A stretch of DNA of 64,000 nt from Macrothele yani (taxonomy: Eukaryota; Arthropoda; Arachnida; Araneae; Macrothelidae). The stretch spans positions 118,308,270 through 118,372,269 of the forward strand of contig CM076995.1 in NCBI GenBank assembly GCA_039090855.1, in the 5' to 3' direction. The notes under the pieces are model-generated. The model was not told where the DNA came from. It ran no database searches and saw only the letters and a program-made list of their open reading frames with translations. Below are positions 1 through 11,541 of the stretch, piece by piece. A program made the translations under genes and the position numbers. Position 1 is the stretch's first letter, and each line of letters opens with the position of its first letter.

Positions 1-25
1 GAGTTCCTCTTCTTATCTCTCCTGG

Positions 26-727
26 TTACACCAAGCATGCACCTCTCCATGCTGTTTTGAGTTGTCTGCAGCCGTTTTGTATGTCTCTTTTAGTTAAGGT
101 CCACGTCTCTCCACCATACGTAAGCATTGGAAGGACGCATTGATCAAACACTTTTCTTTCAAGACATAATGGCATATTGCTCTTGAAAATTATGCTGTTT
201 CTTCCAAAAACTCTCCAGGCAAGTTTTGTACGCCGATTAATTTCTTCATCAATGTGACCCTCACTTGATATCTGCTGTCCAAGAGAAACGTACGTGTCTG
301 TTATCTCCAGCTTTTCTCCATCAATCGATAAATTTTCATTTCTTGTAAAAGCATTGAACATCACTTTTGTCTTCTGAAAGTTCATTTTTAATCCCACTTC
401 TTTACTCTTGTCAGCAAGTTCCTGGTTCATACTCTGCAGCTCTGATGGGGTAGTTGCAAAAATGACAACGTCATCAGCAAAACGAAGGTGGGTTAGATAA
501 TCTCCATTAATCTTTATCCCTTTGTTTTCCCAGTTCAGTGATTGAAAGACATTTTCCAATGTGGCATTAAAGAGTTTCGGAGATATGGTGTCACCTTGTC
601 TCACTCCCTTTCCAATTTTTATGTGTGTTGTATTTTCAAACAGCCGAATCTTTGCACTTGCATTTTCATAGATGTTATTAATAATATTAATGTATGCATC
701 TTCAATACCGCAGGATTTCAGAGCCAT
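26..727 (-). pseudogene. RTE copy A: C-terminal half of reverse transcriptase
   Basis: This continues the RT of the upstream frame after a one-base deletion near 742-745. The fingers/palm portion includes GKGVRQGDTISP, the catalytic box FADDVVIF (both aspartates kept) and the thumb-side KVGLKMNFQKTK-type motif common to RTE proteins. The normal C-terminal RTE extension starts (TYGGETWTLTKRDIQ) but a small indel near 75-85 shifts the frame, and it ends early at 26. In copies B and D the extension continues through the WAGH and RRTDHRW motifs. The initiator Met is not a real start; it is simply the first ATG after the frameshift. Confidence 0.88.
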
Positions 728-2676
728 TGTAACTGCTGATGGTTCACCGAATCAAAGGCTTTTTCATAATCGATAAAAGCCATGCACAATGGAAGTTCAT
801 ATTCCCTCGTTCTTTCAATTAGTTCTCTCAGTACGTGGATATGATCTATTGTGCTGTAGCCACTCCTGAATCCAGCTTGTTCTCTCGCTTTATCCACGTC
901 CAGTGTTACCTTCAAGCGGTGTGACAGAACTTTAGTGAAGATTTTATAAACCACTGATAGGAGGCTGATAGGTCTGTAGTTCCTGAGATCCTCAATGTTA
1001 TCTTTTTTATGTAGCAGGATCATTGTAGCGTTGTTCCAATCCTCAGGAATCTTCCCTTCATTAAGGCATCGAGTGAAAATTTGGGCGAGTACTGTTTCGA
1101 TTTCTCCACCTGTTCGTTGTATGATGTCTACAGTAATTCCATCTTCTCCTGGAGCTTTTTCCCGCTTCATGTTCTTGATTGCATGTGCAACTTCTGATGG
1201 GAGGATTGGAAGAACTCTGGTGCTGGTACCTTTCATGATATCTGGAGTACATGTATCATCCCTTTCATATAATTTGGAGTAGAAATATTTCACTCTTGTC
1301 AAGATTTCGCCTCTATTTCTTGTTACAGAACCATCTTCTTTTCTCAGTGCCTTAATCTGTTTTCTTCCCTTACTGAGATGTCCCTTTGCTATCTTTAGGC
1401 TTTGGTTGTTTTCAATTGCTTTCCTCACTAGTTCACAGTTGAATTTCCTTACGTCTTCAGTGATACTTTTTCGTACTGTCTTGCATAGCTCTATATATTC
1501 CACTTTGGAAGTCACATCTTCTTTAGTTGCCCTCATCTCTCTTCTTTTTTGCATCAACATTTTGGTTTTTCCTGATAATTTGTTCACATGCAACCTGTTA
1601 GACCCAGCTAATTTTGGTGCTGCTGTTTCCATAAGAGCTTTGGTTACTTTTCTGTTAACTTCAGAAATATCCACTTCTTCCGATGTTAGGCCTTCTAAAG
1701 CAGAGAATCTGTTCTTCAGTTCCAACTTGAAGGTATTATGGTGTTTTTTAAGGTTGGTTATGTCAATACATTTTGTTTGTCTTATGAGCTTGCCACGTTC
1801 GAGTTTAGTGTTGAGGTGCATCTTACATCTCACCAATCTATGGTCACTACCTGTGTTGAACTTGTTTAGCACACTGCAACCTTCTATGACAATTTTTTTG
1901 TTACACATAATAAAATCAATTTCACTTGTCGTCCCATTTGGATGTCTCCATGTCCATTTCCTGTGTGGCTTTTTCTTGAAAAAGGAGTTCAAAATGAAAA
2001 ACCCTTCTGCCTCTGCAAACTCAACGAGAGTATTTCCACGCTTGTTTCTGTTGCCGTGACCGAATTTACCTACTGAAGTTTCATTCTGTTGCCGTTGCCC
2101 TATTTTTGCAATGAAATCTCCCATAATTATCTTTAAGTGCTGCTTACCTTTATTATTTAGATGACGAATTTCCTCATAAAATTCTTCAATTTCTTCTTCA
2201 GGATGACTTGTGGTGGGTGCATAAGTTTGAATGATCTGAGCCTTGTATCTTCTCGAGAGTTGGATAACTAGTCGTGCAGCTCTGTCAGAGGAACTTTCAA
2301 CTTCTACAACTTTATCCTTCAGTTTCTTGTTTATTATAAATCCAACACCACTAGTTCTGCCAGTATCCGTCCCACGATAGTAGAAGAGATGTCCACTTTT
2401 CAGTACAATGAGATCTTCTCCTGTTCTCCTTACCTCACTATGCCCGACGATGTCCGACTTGATCCTTTGTAGTTCCTCTTCCAATTCAAGAAGCCTTGAA
2501 TCAGAAGATAGGGAGCGTCCAATATATGTAGCCAAAGTCAGCATCAGATGACAACCTAGTTCGGTCCTCCGGGTATTCTTAGCACCCTCTGCTTTCATGT
2601 CGCACTGGCCGCTGCCTTGGCCAGATACATTCCAGCTGCCAGAGACTGAGGGCCAAGATTTAAGTTGTGGAGTCAT
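718..2676 (-). pseudogene. RTE copy A: AP endonuclease plus N-terminal half of reverse transcriptase
   Basis: A 652-codon open frame. Residues ~45-290 match an AP-like (exonuclease-endonuclease-phosphatase) nuclease, recognisable by QTYAPT, GDF-AKIG and GSDHRLV. In active RTE proteins this nicks the target DNA to prime reverse transcription. Residues ~480-650 begin the reverse transcriptase (NYRPISLLSVVYKIFTKVL, then QAGFRSGYST and AFIDYEKAFDSVN). Two conserved asparagines present in copy B are isoleucine here: LATYNGRSL reads LATYIGRSL, and GDFNAKIG reads GDFIAKIG. LSEVR reads HSEVR. The nuclease is therefore very probably dead. A missing T near 742-745 (copy B has TGGTTTCACC, this copy TGGTTCACC) ends the frame and moves the remaining RT to the frame at 26-727. 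The start is the same ATG as in copy B. Confidence 0.9.
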
Positions 2677-2783
2677 TTTGGAGGGGTTTGGCCATAACTC
2701 ACCACGCTGGCCAAGCAGGTTGGTGAGTGTGGGATAGCATTTCCTCTAATCCCTATGGTATAGTTATACCGCTATTGGCGGTC

Positions 2784-3847
2784 GTCAGAGCCCCTTTAGT
2801 GGGAACAGGATGCACCACGAGAAGGCGGGGTTGACATTTGTCAAGGAGAGGCTGTGATGTTACGCATCACCTGATCTTACATCCCTCCCACTGATATACC
2901 TCTAGTTATATCAAAAGCTGTTTCAAAATCACTGTAATTGCTGTAGTATCTAAGCTAGGCCGTTCTATGTAGAAGAGATGTAAAATGTAAGGTGGTGATT
3001 TTCTTTCTCTACTTGCCAGAGCCCATTTAAGAGGGGGCTAGGGGGCTGAAGCGCCGGGCCCCGCATTTTCAGCCCCCTCCCCTCAGAATTATGCAGTGCT
3101 TATTAAAGAATTGACAGAGTTCCACAGATTTTTTTTTCTTTTTGCAGATAGTTCAGCAAAAACTATAAAAAAAACTGTGAAAAGAATTTCTGTTTCTTTC
3201 TTTTTTTTTTTCTTTTTTTTTTTTTTACACATCTGTAACTGAGGAAAAGTTTTATACATTAAGAATTCGTTTGAATCATGATATTTGGATCATATTATTT
3301 TGCCCACTACTTTGATATAATTTCAACAAGCTGACCTCGGGGGTGGGGGGTCGGGGTATCAAACCAGAACTGAATTGGCGTCCATTTTTCAGCCTTACAT
3401 TTTTACATTTTTTGGTAACACTGATTCATTCATGAACCATGGGATACACACTTCAATATGGCGGGGATATTTTTACGGCTCCCTCATCATATTTTGGGAA
3501 CGTTTTCTCCTGAATAATTTTATTCGGAGACCCGTACTGAAACCAGGCGCGTATTGATAGCCCCCTCAACCCTCGGGTTGCGGGGGGGGGGGTCTCACGG
3601 CTAAGAGAGCCTCTATCCTCAGCAACAACATTTTAGATAGTTTTTTGCGGAAATTTCATATGAATAAAGAATTAATTACCCAGCAAATTTTTACGATAGC
3701 TTTGAAAGAAGTATTAACAAGAAACGTAATTCTTGGTTGCTTTTCTTTTCTCGCTGTCAAAATTTATAACAATTTAGTAAAATCATGCAATGCATTGATT
3801 ATGATACGCTTTCCAACATACCAGAAATCACTGTTCAAGTTATTACT
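2784..3847. other. Noncoding stretch with G/C-rich islands
   Basis: No gene or family is recognised. There is a G/C-rich inverted repeat around 3044-3080 (GGGGGCTGAA facing TTCAGCCCCC), T-rich runs at about 3201-3227, and G-runs near 3340-3352 and 3581-3590. Short open frames here have no recognisable domains and cross low-complexity sequence. The first ~120 bp could be 5' UTR of RTE copy A. Confidence 0.6.
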
Positions 3848-4330
3848 CAAGTTATGAGGATAATAGCTGTGGAATAAATATCGCTCCTGTGTCCTGACCT
3901 TTGACCCCATTTGGATGATATTCAACAGAACCGGTAAAGTATACTTCCGGAACAGCATGATAAAATTTTGTCGAAATCGAAGCATTTTTGCTTAAGTTTT
4001 GATGCATAAGGGCAATGGAATGGATCCCGCTCCTATGCCCTGATGTTTGACAAATTTTCTCCATTTTCAATATGGTTCATTGCCAGGTAGTCCCATACCA
4101 CATATTAAAATTTCATCGAAATCGAACCATTTTTACGCAAGTTATGACGCATAAGGGCAATGGAATGGATCCTACTCCTATGTCCTGACGTTTGACCCAA
4201 TTTCGTCCATTTTCAATAGGGTTCATTCCCAGGTGGTTCCCTACCACATACTAAAAATTTCATCGAAATCGAATCATTTTTACGCGAGTTATCGAGCGGA
4301 CGGACAGACAGACGGACAAAGCTGGAGCTT
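3848..4330 (+). repeat. Three-copy ~146-bp tandem repeat with GGACGGACAGAC-type tail
   Basis: Three successive units start at about 3848, 3994 and 4139 with a spacing of 145-147 bp. Each contains an AAGTTATGACGCATAAGGGC-like start, a CCTGACGTTTGACC-like middle and an ATTTCATCGAAATCGAA-like end. The first unit is the most diverged. A fourth start (4286) runs instead into GGACGGACAGACAGACGGAC, an end motif that I associate with dispersed repeats of several invertebrate genomes (recollection, not checked). There is no coding potential. Confidence 0.8.
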
Positions 4331-7009
4331 ATACGCTTCTTCAACCTACGGTTGGAAAATGTAAAAAACTGGATGACGGGAAAGCAGTTATTTCAGAAGA
4401 CCTGAGGCCCCTCTGTATTATTACAACAGTCACAGTCATAGCAAAGATTCTTGTATAAGCATATTAACAAGAGAATGTAAAAGAAATATCAGTTGAATGA
4501 ATGAAAACATTTTACCAATGAGGATAAGGTGTAATACATAAGACAACTGTTTGCAAGTAACGACACATGCGTCAGAATATATGAACTGAAAGATGTTATT
4601 CGCAAGGAGAAGCAAAGACCTTTGTCATTTTTTTCATAACAGAGTCAAGAGGGAAGAAGTTTTACTATGTAAAAAAATCTTGTAGCATTATGTTAAGTGT
4701 GTTTTTTTATATACAATAGAGTAAATAATTTAAGCAGCTTTTCCTTTCTTTGTGCCACAGTTTTTAACTGTTACTTATTTATTTTCTTACTTAAGTTCTG
4801 TATTTTTGTATAAATTTGAAAAGGTCATTAGACACTGTCACATGAAAGTTACGTGTTTTGTATGTGTGATCGTGGAGCATTTCAAAGAGGAGGGCCTTAG
4901 TTTTCTAGAAGAATAAAATTTGCGTGATATATCCAACTTTGGGGCAACTGTTTTGTAGTACTTTCTATTGGTATAAAATTAGGGAAACTATTTCAATTAC
5001 AACGTGCACATTTGTGATACACGCAGTAAAACAATGAGTTCAATAATTTTGATTTTGCGCAAAATACCTGTAGGTTCCAAAGAATTTTAATTATTAAAAC
5101 GCCTATAAAACCTAATAAATAATATGGAATTTAAAATTTAGGTAATTCAAGGCTAATTCATTTTTGCAAAAGGGCCTCGAAGAGATTTCTCGCTTGGGGG
5201 CACCGAGATTTTCCGGTACACCACTGACTGCAACCCTAGATGTGACACTAATACTGGGGCCCCAAAATGCTTTCCAGCCCCGGGGCACCTGTCTCCTTAA
5301 ATGGAGGAAATTTTTATGTGCCTACTCTCTTCTTTACTGCTCTCTGATCCAGAGATCGAACCCGACCGTTCCAGTTTCATCCTGTGCGTGTCGTCTCGAA
5401 ACTGATTCGGTACAGAAGGCACCAGCGACGGAGCAATATATAAGACGGTCGAAAACGCCATGATGACTGCAGTGTGAAAAACTCTTGCCAGAAAAAACTG
5501 CTGAGGGGAAATTAAAGTTCAATTTTTCATTTGCATTTAACGGAACGTTCATAACAGTGCAATAATATCCAATAAAAATGCTGATGAGAACTTGTTTTAT
5601 TCTTTTGAGTATAAATAAATTCTAGAGATGATTTTTTTTAAATTTCGACCTCAGCGATCATGTAGGATACAACATATTAGCAGATGTAACCTACTTATTT
5701 TGAGAGACATCTGTGCAGAACCAAACACCTCTATCCAAAGCGAACGAATCAAGAAAGACATTCAACTAAGCAATTCAGAAAGCTTCACTTCGGTAGGAAA
5801 TGGAACCAAAATGGCGTCAGCATTTCTGACACAACACATCCGTTTCAGATAAATCGAAATTTCGTGCAAATGAACACTATTTGGGGAAAAAAAAAAAAAG
5901 AACTTAAAAAGAAGTTATCAGTTTTCCTCAATGAACTGCAAAGTGCAAACTCGTGTTCTCTATCTACGAGCTATGCATCGGTTGTTTTAATGGACCGCAT
6001 GCCACATATTTACTTTTAGCAACCTTTCCGTTTAACACCTGTGTCTGCGCTAGTTGTAGAACCTCTGGGGCACTGGTTATCTGGGGTGTGGGCTGAAACA
6101 AGGGCTACTCTGTTTCACAACATCGCGAAAATTCGGGCACTCCAACTTTTTCTAAGCATTTTTTAGAACGGGCAATTGAGGATTACACAGGCGCAAAACA
6201 AAAAACAAAAAAATCTAACGGATAAGGGGATTTTGCTTGCATCTTAAAAACCAATTGCAGCGTGGGAAAACATTCCCGATCGAAAAATGCGAGATTTAAA
6301 AAAATAGCGTTGAAGTTGATCTGTCGCATGAAATAAGCATCATGTCTGTTAACAAAAATTTAAACTTTGAACATTCCATGTTATTACAAAATCACGGGGA
6401 TTCTCCTGGGAACTTGGAAGTTAGTGAATCCACTGATAAGAAGTTTGTGTCCTTTCTTTCAACTGTATTACAAATTAGTGTAATCTAGGCAGAATGCTAT
6501 GGCAGGTCTTTGTCGTGCATACATGTCCTCTAAAACCACAGAAATTCCGTCTTCCATACAGGCAAAGGTAACATGTTGAACTCAGATATGAGTTTAAGAC
6601 ACCTTTCCGGACAAATTGTGCATTAAGAAAAGCATTAAAATACACGGAAAATCTTGACAAGTTGTTCTTTACCTGATGTAAACAGCTTTTATTGTTCGGC
6701 AACTCGAAGCGGAAGGATCGTGCTTATTCGTCAGACGAATTAACAAAACAATGGCATAAGCACCATTTTTCTCATCTCAAAAGACGTACTCAAGCGTTTT
6801 TGGTTACATTTCTTAAAAACATATATTCTTACTGAAGTGCTTCAGTTAGGATATACAGCAGGAAAACAGCTTGCTCATTCCATGAGTAAGAAAAAAAAAA
6901 AAAAGGAAAATGAAAAATCAGAGGAAAAAATTAATCAAGGAAAAAGTTGAGGCTAACTTGCTTTTGTGTATTTGTTTATTCTTTGTAATTAAATGCGAAT
7001 ACGAGTTAA
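4331..7009. other. Noncoding, nothing recognised
   Basis: About 2.7 kb without a convincing gene. Open frames are short and lack motifs. Near 5213-5226 the sequence CCGGTACACCACTG resembles the inverted end of a hAT-type element (CAGTGGTGTACCGG on the minus strand), but I found no partner end or duplicated target. G/C islands occur at 5195-5300, amid AT-rich DNA with A runs at about 5886-5899 and 6892-6904. Confidence 0.55.
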
Positions 7010-7106
7010 ACGACTACAGGTCCATCAGCTTCTTTTAAGTGATCTATAAAATCTTCACTAAGGTCCTTTCACGTCGTTTGAAGATAACATTAGACAGGGG
7101 CGGATT

Positions 7107-7134
7107 GGCCCACCGGAACATTTCCCGGTGGGCC
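7107..7134. repeat. Perfect 10-bp-stem hairpin behind the left hAT end
   Basis: GGCCCACCGG (7107-7116) and CCGGTGGGCC (7125-7134) pair perfectly around an 8-base loop. The right end has no equivalent, so the two subterminal regions are asymmetric. It may be a transposase or host-factor site, but this is inference. Confidence 0.8.
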
Positions 7135-7841
7135 ACTTCCGTATATTTTGTCTCTTTCTTTCTTACTTTCTTAAAAATGTTTTCTGTTCAGTTGTTTTAA
7201 AAACACAACCGAGCCACAACACTTTTTTTTTATAAACGAAATACACATAATATAATTATAACAAGCGGGGAAAGAAAACTTCTATTTTGAATTTTAGGGA
7301 GAAAAATCCCCTCACCAGGCAACTGCTAGAATCCCAACTACAATAGATGAGCCATGTGTGTTTACGAACTTCTGGGTTCACTTAGTAGCTGAGGAACGAG
7401 AATGAATGTACAGTATGTTGCGGGAGGGTGGGGGGTACAAGATGTTCTATATATTCCCCAAGGAAGAGGGGGGTAGTTGATTATACTCCCGTTGGTTGTA
7501 GGAGGCATAAGAGTTGAGCTCAGGCTCAATTTTAAGAGCCCGAGCCCGAAAACTATGATCATGCTGCGAAAGGCATCTGTTTAGGCATTAAAAAAATCTC
7601 CTCTTCCAAACTTCCACTCCTCCTCCCCGTGCAATTAACCGATGTCTTTCTCAACTGCGGAGTGGGGAAGGGATATCTATCTACAGTTGCGCCCATGTGA
7701 GTACTTTTAGGGGGGGGGGGGCTAAGAAAAATGCTTACCTCCTTCAAGGCTGTCAAACATTTTAGTAAATGTACAAGATACTAAAACACAACAAAAATAA
7801 TTGATACAATCAATCATTAATATCTTATTATTTTTAAAAAT

Positions 7842-10302
7842 GCTTTAAAAAAGGTTTCGTCTATTTTAGTGTTTAAAATTTATCAAAAATTTGGCTATAC
7901 CAAGTGCTAGGGAGGAGGGGGCTCGACACCCCCTCCCCCATGGGTGCCGTTGTCTATCTATTTTTATAATTTCTTTGACCATTCATCAGGCATCAGGAAA
8001 AATCGGGAGGCACAACAATCTATGTATGTTAATAGCATTGGGGTGGGGGCTGAACAGGGCTAATTCTTTTTCACTACTTTCTTTAAAGTAGTGAAAATAC
8101 CCATGTTTGATAAAATTGCAGAACAATGCTAGATAATGGTCATTATGGGATGTACTATCCACTATATGACAACACAGAATTCAGAGTGAAAGCTAATAAT
8201 ATCAAGAACTTATTCTGAAATAACTGTAAGACTATTTGCGGGGCTGTTCATATACGATCCCTTTCCCCCGAAATGTTCTACCTACGCAGCCTACGCTGCT
8301 TGTGATTGATAACTGACAAATACTACAGATGAAGGCATTTACGGAGATAGCATTTCAACATGAAGTTGCAAAATGTTTTGCTTACGTTATTTAGTAAGGT
8401 GCCTTTCGCAGCATGAAAGCACGTTTTGTAATTGAAACACATACGAATATATGATCACTAAATGAAGAATCTGTTTGCCACGATATTTAAAAATCTTGAA
8501 ATTTCTAACTGTGATTGTCCACAATAGAAAAATTACAAAATTGCAGTACAAACAGAAAATTCTACAGTGTAAAAGTTCTGTATTTTTTTTTTTTCGTTTA
8601 TCTAAATTTAAAAATCATGTCTTATGCCAAAGGATTTTTGGTACAACTCCAACATAATTTTGGTAGTAGCAGTTCTATCTCTTGTCTGAAATATTTGCTG
8701 GAATTTCAGCCCACTTCGTTGAAAATTTAAGAACTGGAAGCTCAAAGGTATGAAAATCAAGATTATTTTACGATCTGTCTAGCATGAAAAGGCTATATAA
8801 GCAATTTTTTTAATTTTAATGTTCTTCAGCGTTCTTAAGAGAAAATTTTAAACAAATATAAATATTGAGTAAGTCCAAAATTAAAAGCTTCTCCAGCGCA
8901 ATTACGTAGCTAATTACACTAGTGATTTAAACCTGGTTATTCGCTTTTTCCACGTCGATTAAGTGAGTTTGTCGCGATATTTAAATATCTTGAAATTTCT
9001 AACGTGATTGTGCTACAAATTTTCTGTAGTAAAATCTTGGCATGAGCCGAGATTTTACTACAGAAAATGCTTTAAAAAAGGTTTGCTTTAAAAAAACGTT
9101 TCGTCTATTTTAGTGTTTTAAATTTATCAAAAATTTGGCTATACCAAGTGCTAGGGAGGTGGGGGCTCGACACCCCCTCCCTTATGGGGGGCCGTTGTCT
9201 ATCTATTTTTATAATTTCTTTGACCATTCATCAGGCATCAGGAAAAATCGGGAGGCACAACAATCTACGTATGTTAATAGCATTGGGGTGGGGGCTGAAC
9301 AGGGCTAATTCTTTTTCACTACTTTCTTTAAAGTAGTGAAAATACCCATGTTTGATAAAGTTGCAGAACAATGCTAGATAATGGTTCGTTATGGGATGTA
9401 CTATCCACTATATGACAACACAGAATTCAGAGCGAAAGCTAATAACATCAAGAACTTATTTTGAAATAACTGTAAGACTATTTGCGGGGCTGTTCATATA
9501 CGATCCCTTTCCCCCGAAATGTTCTACCTACGCAGCCTACGCTGCTTGTGATTGATAACTGACAAATACTACAGATGAAGGCATTTACGGAGATAGCATT
9601 TCAACATGAAGTTGCAAAATGTTTTGCTTACGTTATTTAGTAAGGTGCCTTTCGCAGCATGAAAGCACGTTTTGTAATTGAAACACATACGAATATATGA
9701 TCACTAAATGAAGAATCTGTTTGCCACGATATTTAAAAATCTTGAAATTTCTAACTGTGATTGTCCACAATAGAAAAATTACAAAAATTGCAGTACAAAC
9801 AGAAAATTCTACAGTGTAAAAGTTCTGTATTTTTTTTTTTTTCGTTTATCTAAATTTAAAAATCATGTCTTATGCCAAAGGATTTTTGGTACAACTCCAA
9901 CATAATTTTGGTAGTAGCAGTTCTATCTCTTGTCTGAAATATTTGCTGGAATTTCAGCCCACTTCGTTGAAAATTTAAGAACTGGAAGCTCAAAGGTATG
10001 AAAATCAAGATTATTTTACGATCTGTCTAGCATGAAAAGGCTATATAAGCAATTTTTTTTTTAATTTTAATGTTCTTCAGCGTTCTTAAGAGAAAATTTT
10101 AAACAAATATAAATATTGAGTAAGTCCAAAATTAAAAAGCTTCTCCAGCGCAATTACGTAGCTAATTACACTAGTGATTTAAACCTGGTTATTCGCTTTT
10201 TCTACGTCGATTAAGTGAGTTTGTCGCGATATTTAAATATCTTGAAATTTCTAACGTGATTGTGCTACAAATTTTCTGTAGTAAAATCTTGGCATGAGCC
10301 GA
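7842..10302 (+). repeat. ~1.2-kb direct tandem duplication inside the hAT element
   Basis: 7842-9050 and ~9069-10302 are nearly identical (for example TTGGCTATACCAAGTGCTAG at 7891 and 9135; CATGAGCCGA at 9041 and 10293). They differ by few substitutions, homopolymer-length changes and a short extra GCTTTAAAAAA segment at the junction. The junction carries a perfect inverted repeat: 17 bases at 9020-9036 (TTTTCTGTAGTAAAATC) and their complement at 9051-9067. No gene is recognised within the unit. Confidence 0.9.
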
Positions 10303-10543
10303 TGAAAATTTTTCTGCAACACCCACTTCAATTTAAGGGTGGCGAGTGTACTTTTTAACTCCCCAAGTACTATGCTTGCCACTGTTTTCAGAGCAAATTT
10401 ACTTTCTGTTTTGTTTCTTAAAAAAAAAAGAAGTCATTTTCAGTTGTGACACAATAGTACCGCAGAACTACAACTGAACGGGTTCATTTGCAAAAAAAAT
10501 TCCTGGTCCTTTTTGCGACTGCCAATCCGCCCCTGACATTAGA

Positions 10544-11460
10544 CTTGGCTCAACCGAGAGAACAAGCTGGATTCAGGAGCGGCTATAGCACCATAGATCA
10601 TATCCATGTACTGAGAGAACTAACTGAAAGAACGAGGGAATATGAACTCCCATTATGTATGGCTTTTATTGATTATGAAAAGGCCTTTGATTTTGTGAAA
10701 CCATCAACAGTTACAATAGCTTTGAAAACCTGCGTTATTGAAGATGCATACATTAGCATTATTAATAACATCTATGAACATGCAGTGCAAAAGTTCGGCT
10801 ATTTGAGGATACAGCACCAATAAAATTGGAAAGTGAGTGTGACAAGGTGACACCATATCTCCCAAGCTCTTTAATGTCACATTCCAAAATGTTTTTCAAT
10901 CGTTGAACTGGGAAAACAAACGGATAAAAATTAATGGAGAGTATCTAACTCACTTTCGTTTTGCTGTTGACGTAGTCATTTTTACAACTGCCCCTTCAGA
11001 ACTGCAGAGTATGATCCAGGAACTTGCTGACAAGAGTAAAGAAGCGGGATTAAAAATGAATTTTCAGAAGACAAAACTGATGTACAATGCTTTTTAAAGA
11101 AATGAAGATTTATCGATAGGTAGGGAAAAGCTGGGGATAACTGATACCTACATCTATCTTAGACAGCAGATATCAAGCGAGGGTCATATTGATGAAGAAA
11201 TTAATCGGCATATAAAACTTGGTTGGAGAGCTTTTGGAAGGAACAGTACAATTTTTAACATCAATGTGCCATTACGTCTTAAAAGAAAAGAGCAGAGACG
11301 TGGGCCTTAAAAGAAAGGAGCAGAGACGTGGGCCTAAAAAAGACATACGAAGACTGCAGACAACTGAAAGATGCATGGGGAGATGCGTGCTTGGTGTAAC
11401 CAAGAAAGATTAGAAGAGGATCTCATGGATAAGGAAAATGACAAGAGTGAAAGCCATCAT
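10544..11460 (+). pseudogene. RTE copy C: decayed reverse transcriptase fragment
   Basis: Frames at about 10544-10820, 10903-11094 and 11219-11413 line up with the RT of copy B: QAGFRSGYSTIDHIHVLREL, AFIDYEKAFDFV, then LTHFRFAVDVVIF and the LKMNFQKTK region. The catalytic box FADD reads FAVD, so one of the paired metal-binding aspartates is lost. A 28-bp direct duplication (about 11278-11333, CTTAAAAGAAA-GAGCAGAGACG twice) replaces part of the C-terminal coding sequence. Several frameshifts and stops make it non-functional. Confidence 0.85.
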
Positions 11461-11513
11461 GATCAGAGTAAAATCCCTGAAATGGCAATTTTCATTTTGG
11501 TAACTGTGGGTAG

Positions 11514-11541
11514 TGGGTACCAAGGCGGTACCCAGTTTATT
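11514..11541 (-). promoter_or_regulatory. Putative 3'-end signals: AATAAA and GGTACC stem-loop
   Basis: On the minus strand AATAAA (complement of 11536-11541) is followed by a stem-loop GGGTACC-GCCTT-GGTACCC (11514-11532), then ~20 bases to the element edge. A 3' stem-loop next to a polyadenylation signal is the arrangement by which several LINE RTs recognise their RNA. That role here is inference. Confidence 0.45.

Larger units (their letters stand above)
1..2783 (-). mobile_element. RTE-clade non-LTR retrotransposon, copy A (3' end cut by window edge)
   Basis: Read on the minus strand this is an RTE-type LINE: an AP-like endonuclease followed by a reverse transcriptase, closely similar over its whole length to the copy at 16009-19079. 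Position 1 corresponds to about 16308 in that copy, so the last ~300 bp of the element lie outside the window. Similarity to copy B stops at 2783, where copy B meets its target-site duplication. The next ~120 bp here (to about 2905) may be further 5' UTR that copy B lacks, or flanking DNA. The coding region is broken by a frameshift and carries endonuclease active-site changes, so this copy cannot move by itself. Confidence 0.92.
7095..10535. mobile_element. Non-autonomous hAT-type DNA transposon (3441 bp) nested in RTE copy C
   Basis: The ends form a perfect 15-bp terminal inverted repeat, CAGGGGCGGATTGGC at 7095 and its complement at 10535. The 8-bp target site ACATTAGA is duplicated at 7087-7094 and 10536-10543. 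An 8-bp duplication with CAGGG-type ends is diagnostic of the hAT superfamily. The host RTE sequence is continuous across the insertion, which fixes both ends exactly. Inside there is no transposase; the cargo is noncoding, much of it a tandem duplication (7842-10302). A subterminal hairpin (7107-7134) lies directly behind the left terminal repeat. Mobilisation would need a transposase supplied in trans. Confidence 0.93.
7010..11489 (+). mobile_element. RTE-clade retrotransposon, copy C, split by a hAT insertion
   Basis: This is a plus-strand RTE fragment in two pieces. 7010-7094 encodes the RT stretch NYRPIS...IYKIFTKVLSRRLK in decayed form and ends ...ACATTAGA. After the inserted hAT element the RTE resumes at 10544 (CTTGGCTCAACCGAG...). 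Joining the two flanks, with one copy of ACATTAGA, restores collinearity with copy B (ACACTGGACACGGCTCAACC). The fragment ends at ~11489 inside the C-terminal extension, where unrelated sequence starts. It has no endonuclease region and no 3' tail, and is more diverged than copies A, B and D. Confidence 0.88.

Noticed and set aside
1406..2059. 217-codon plus-strand open frame
   Set aside because: It is the antisense shadow of the RTE copy A endonuclease/linker; the same shadow recurs opposite copy B (17735-18355).
3848..4285. CRISPR-like array
   Set aside because: Units are 146 bp, contiguous and diverged, with no short repeats separated by unique spacers; the DNA is eukaryotic.
5164..5552. 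Overlapping 99- and 72-codon frames
   Set aside because: No recognisable domain, mutually antisense, and lying in a local GC-rich segment where chance open frames are expected.
7891..8091. Short frame repeated at 9148-9336
   Set aside because: The similarity comes only from the 1.2-kb tandem duplication; no domain, and the two copies do not preserve the frame start.
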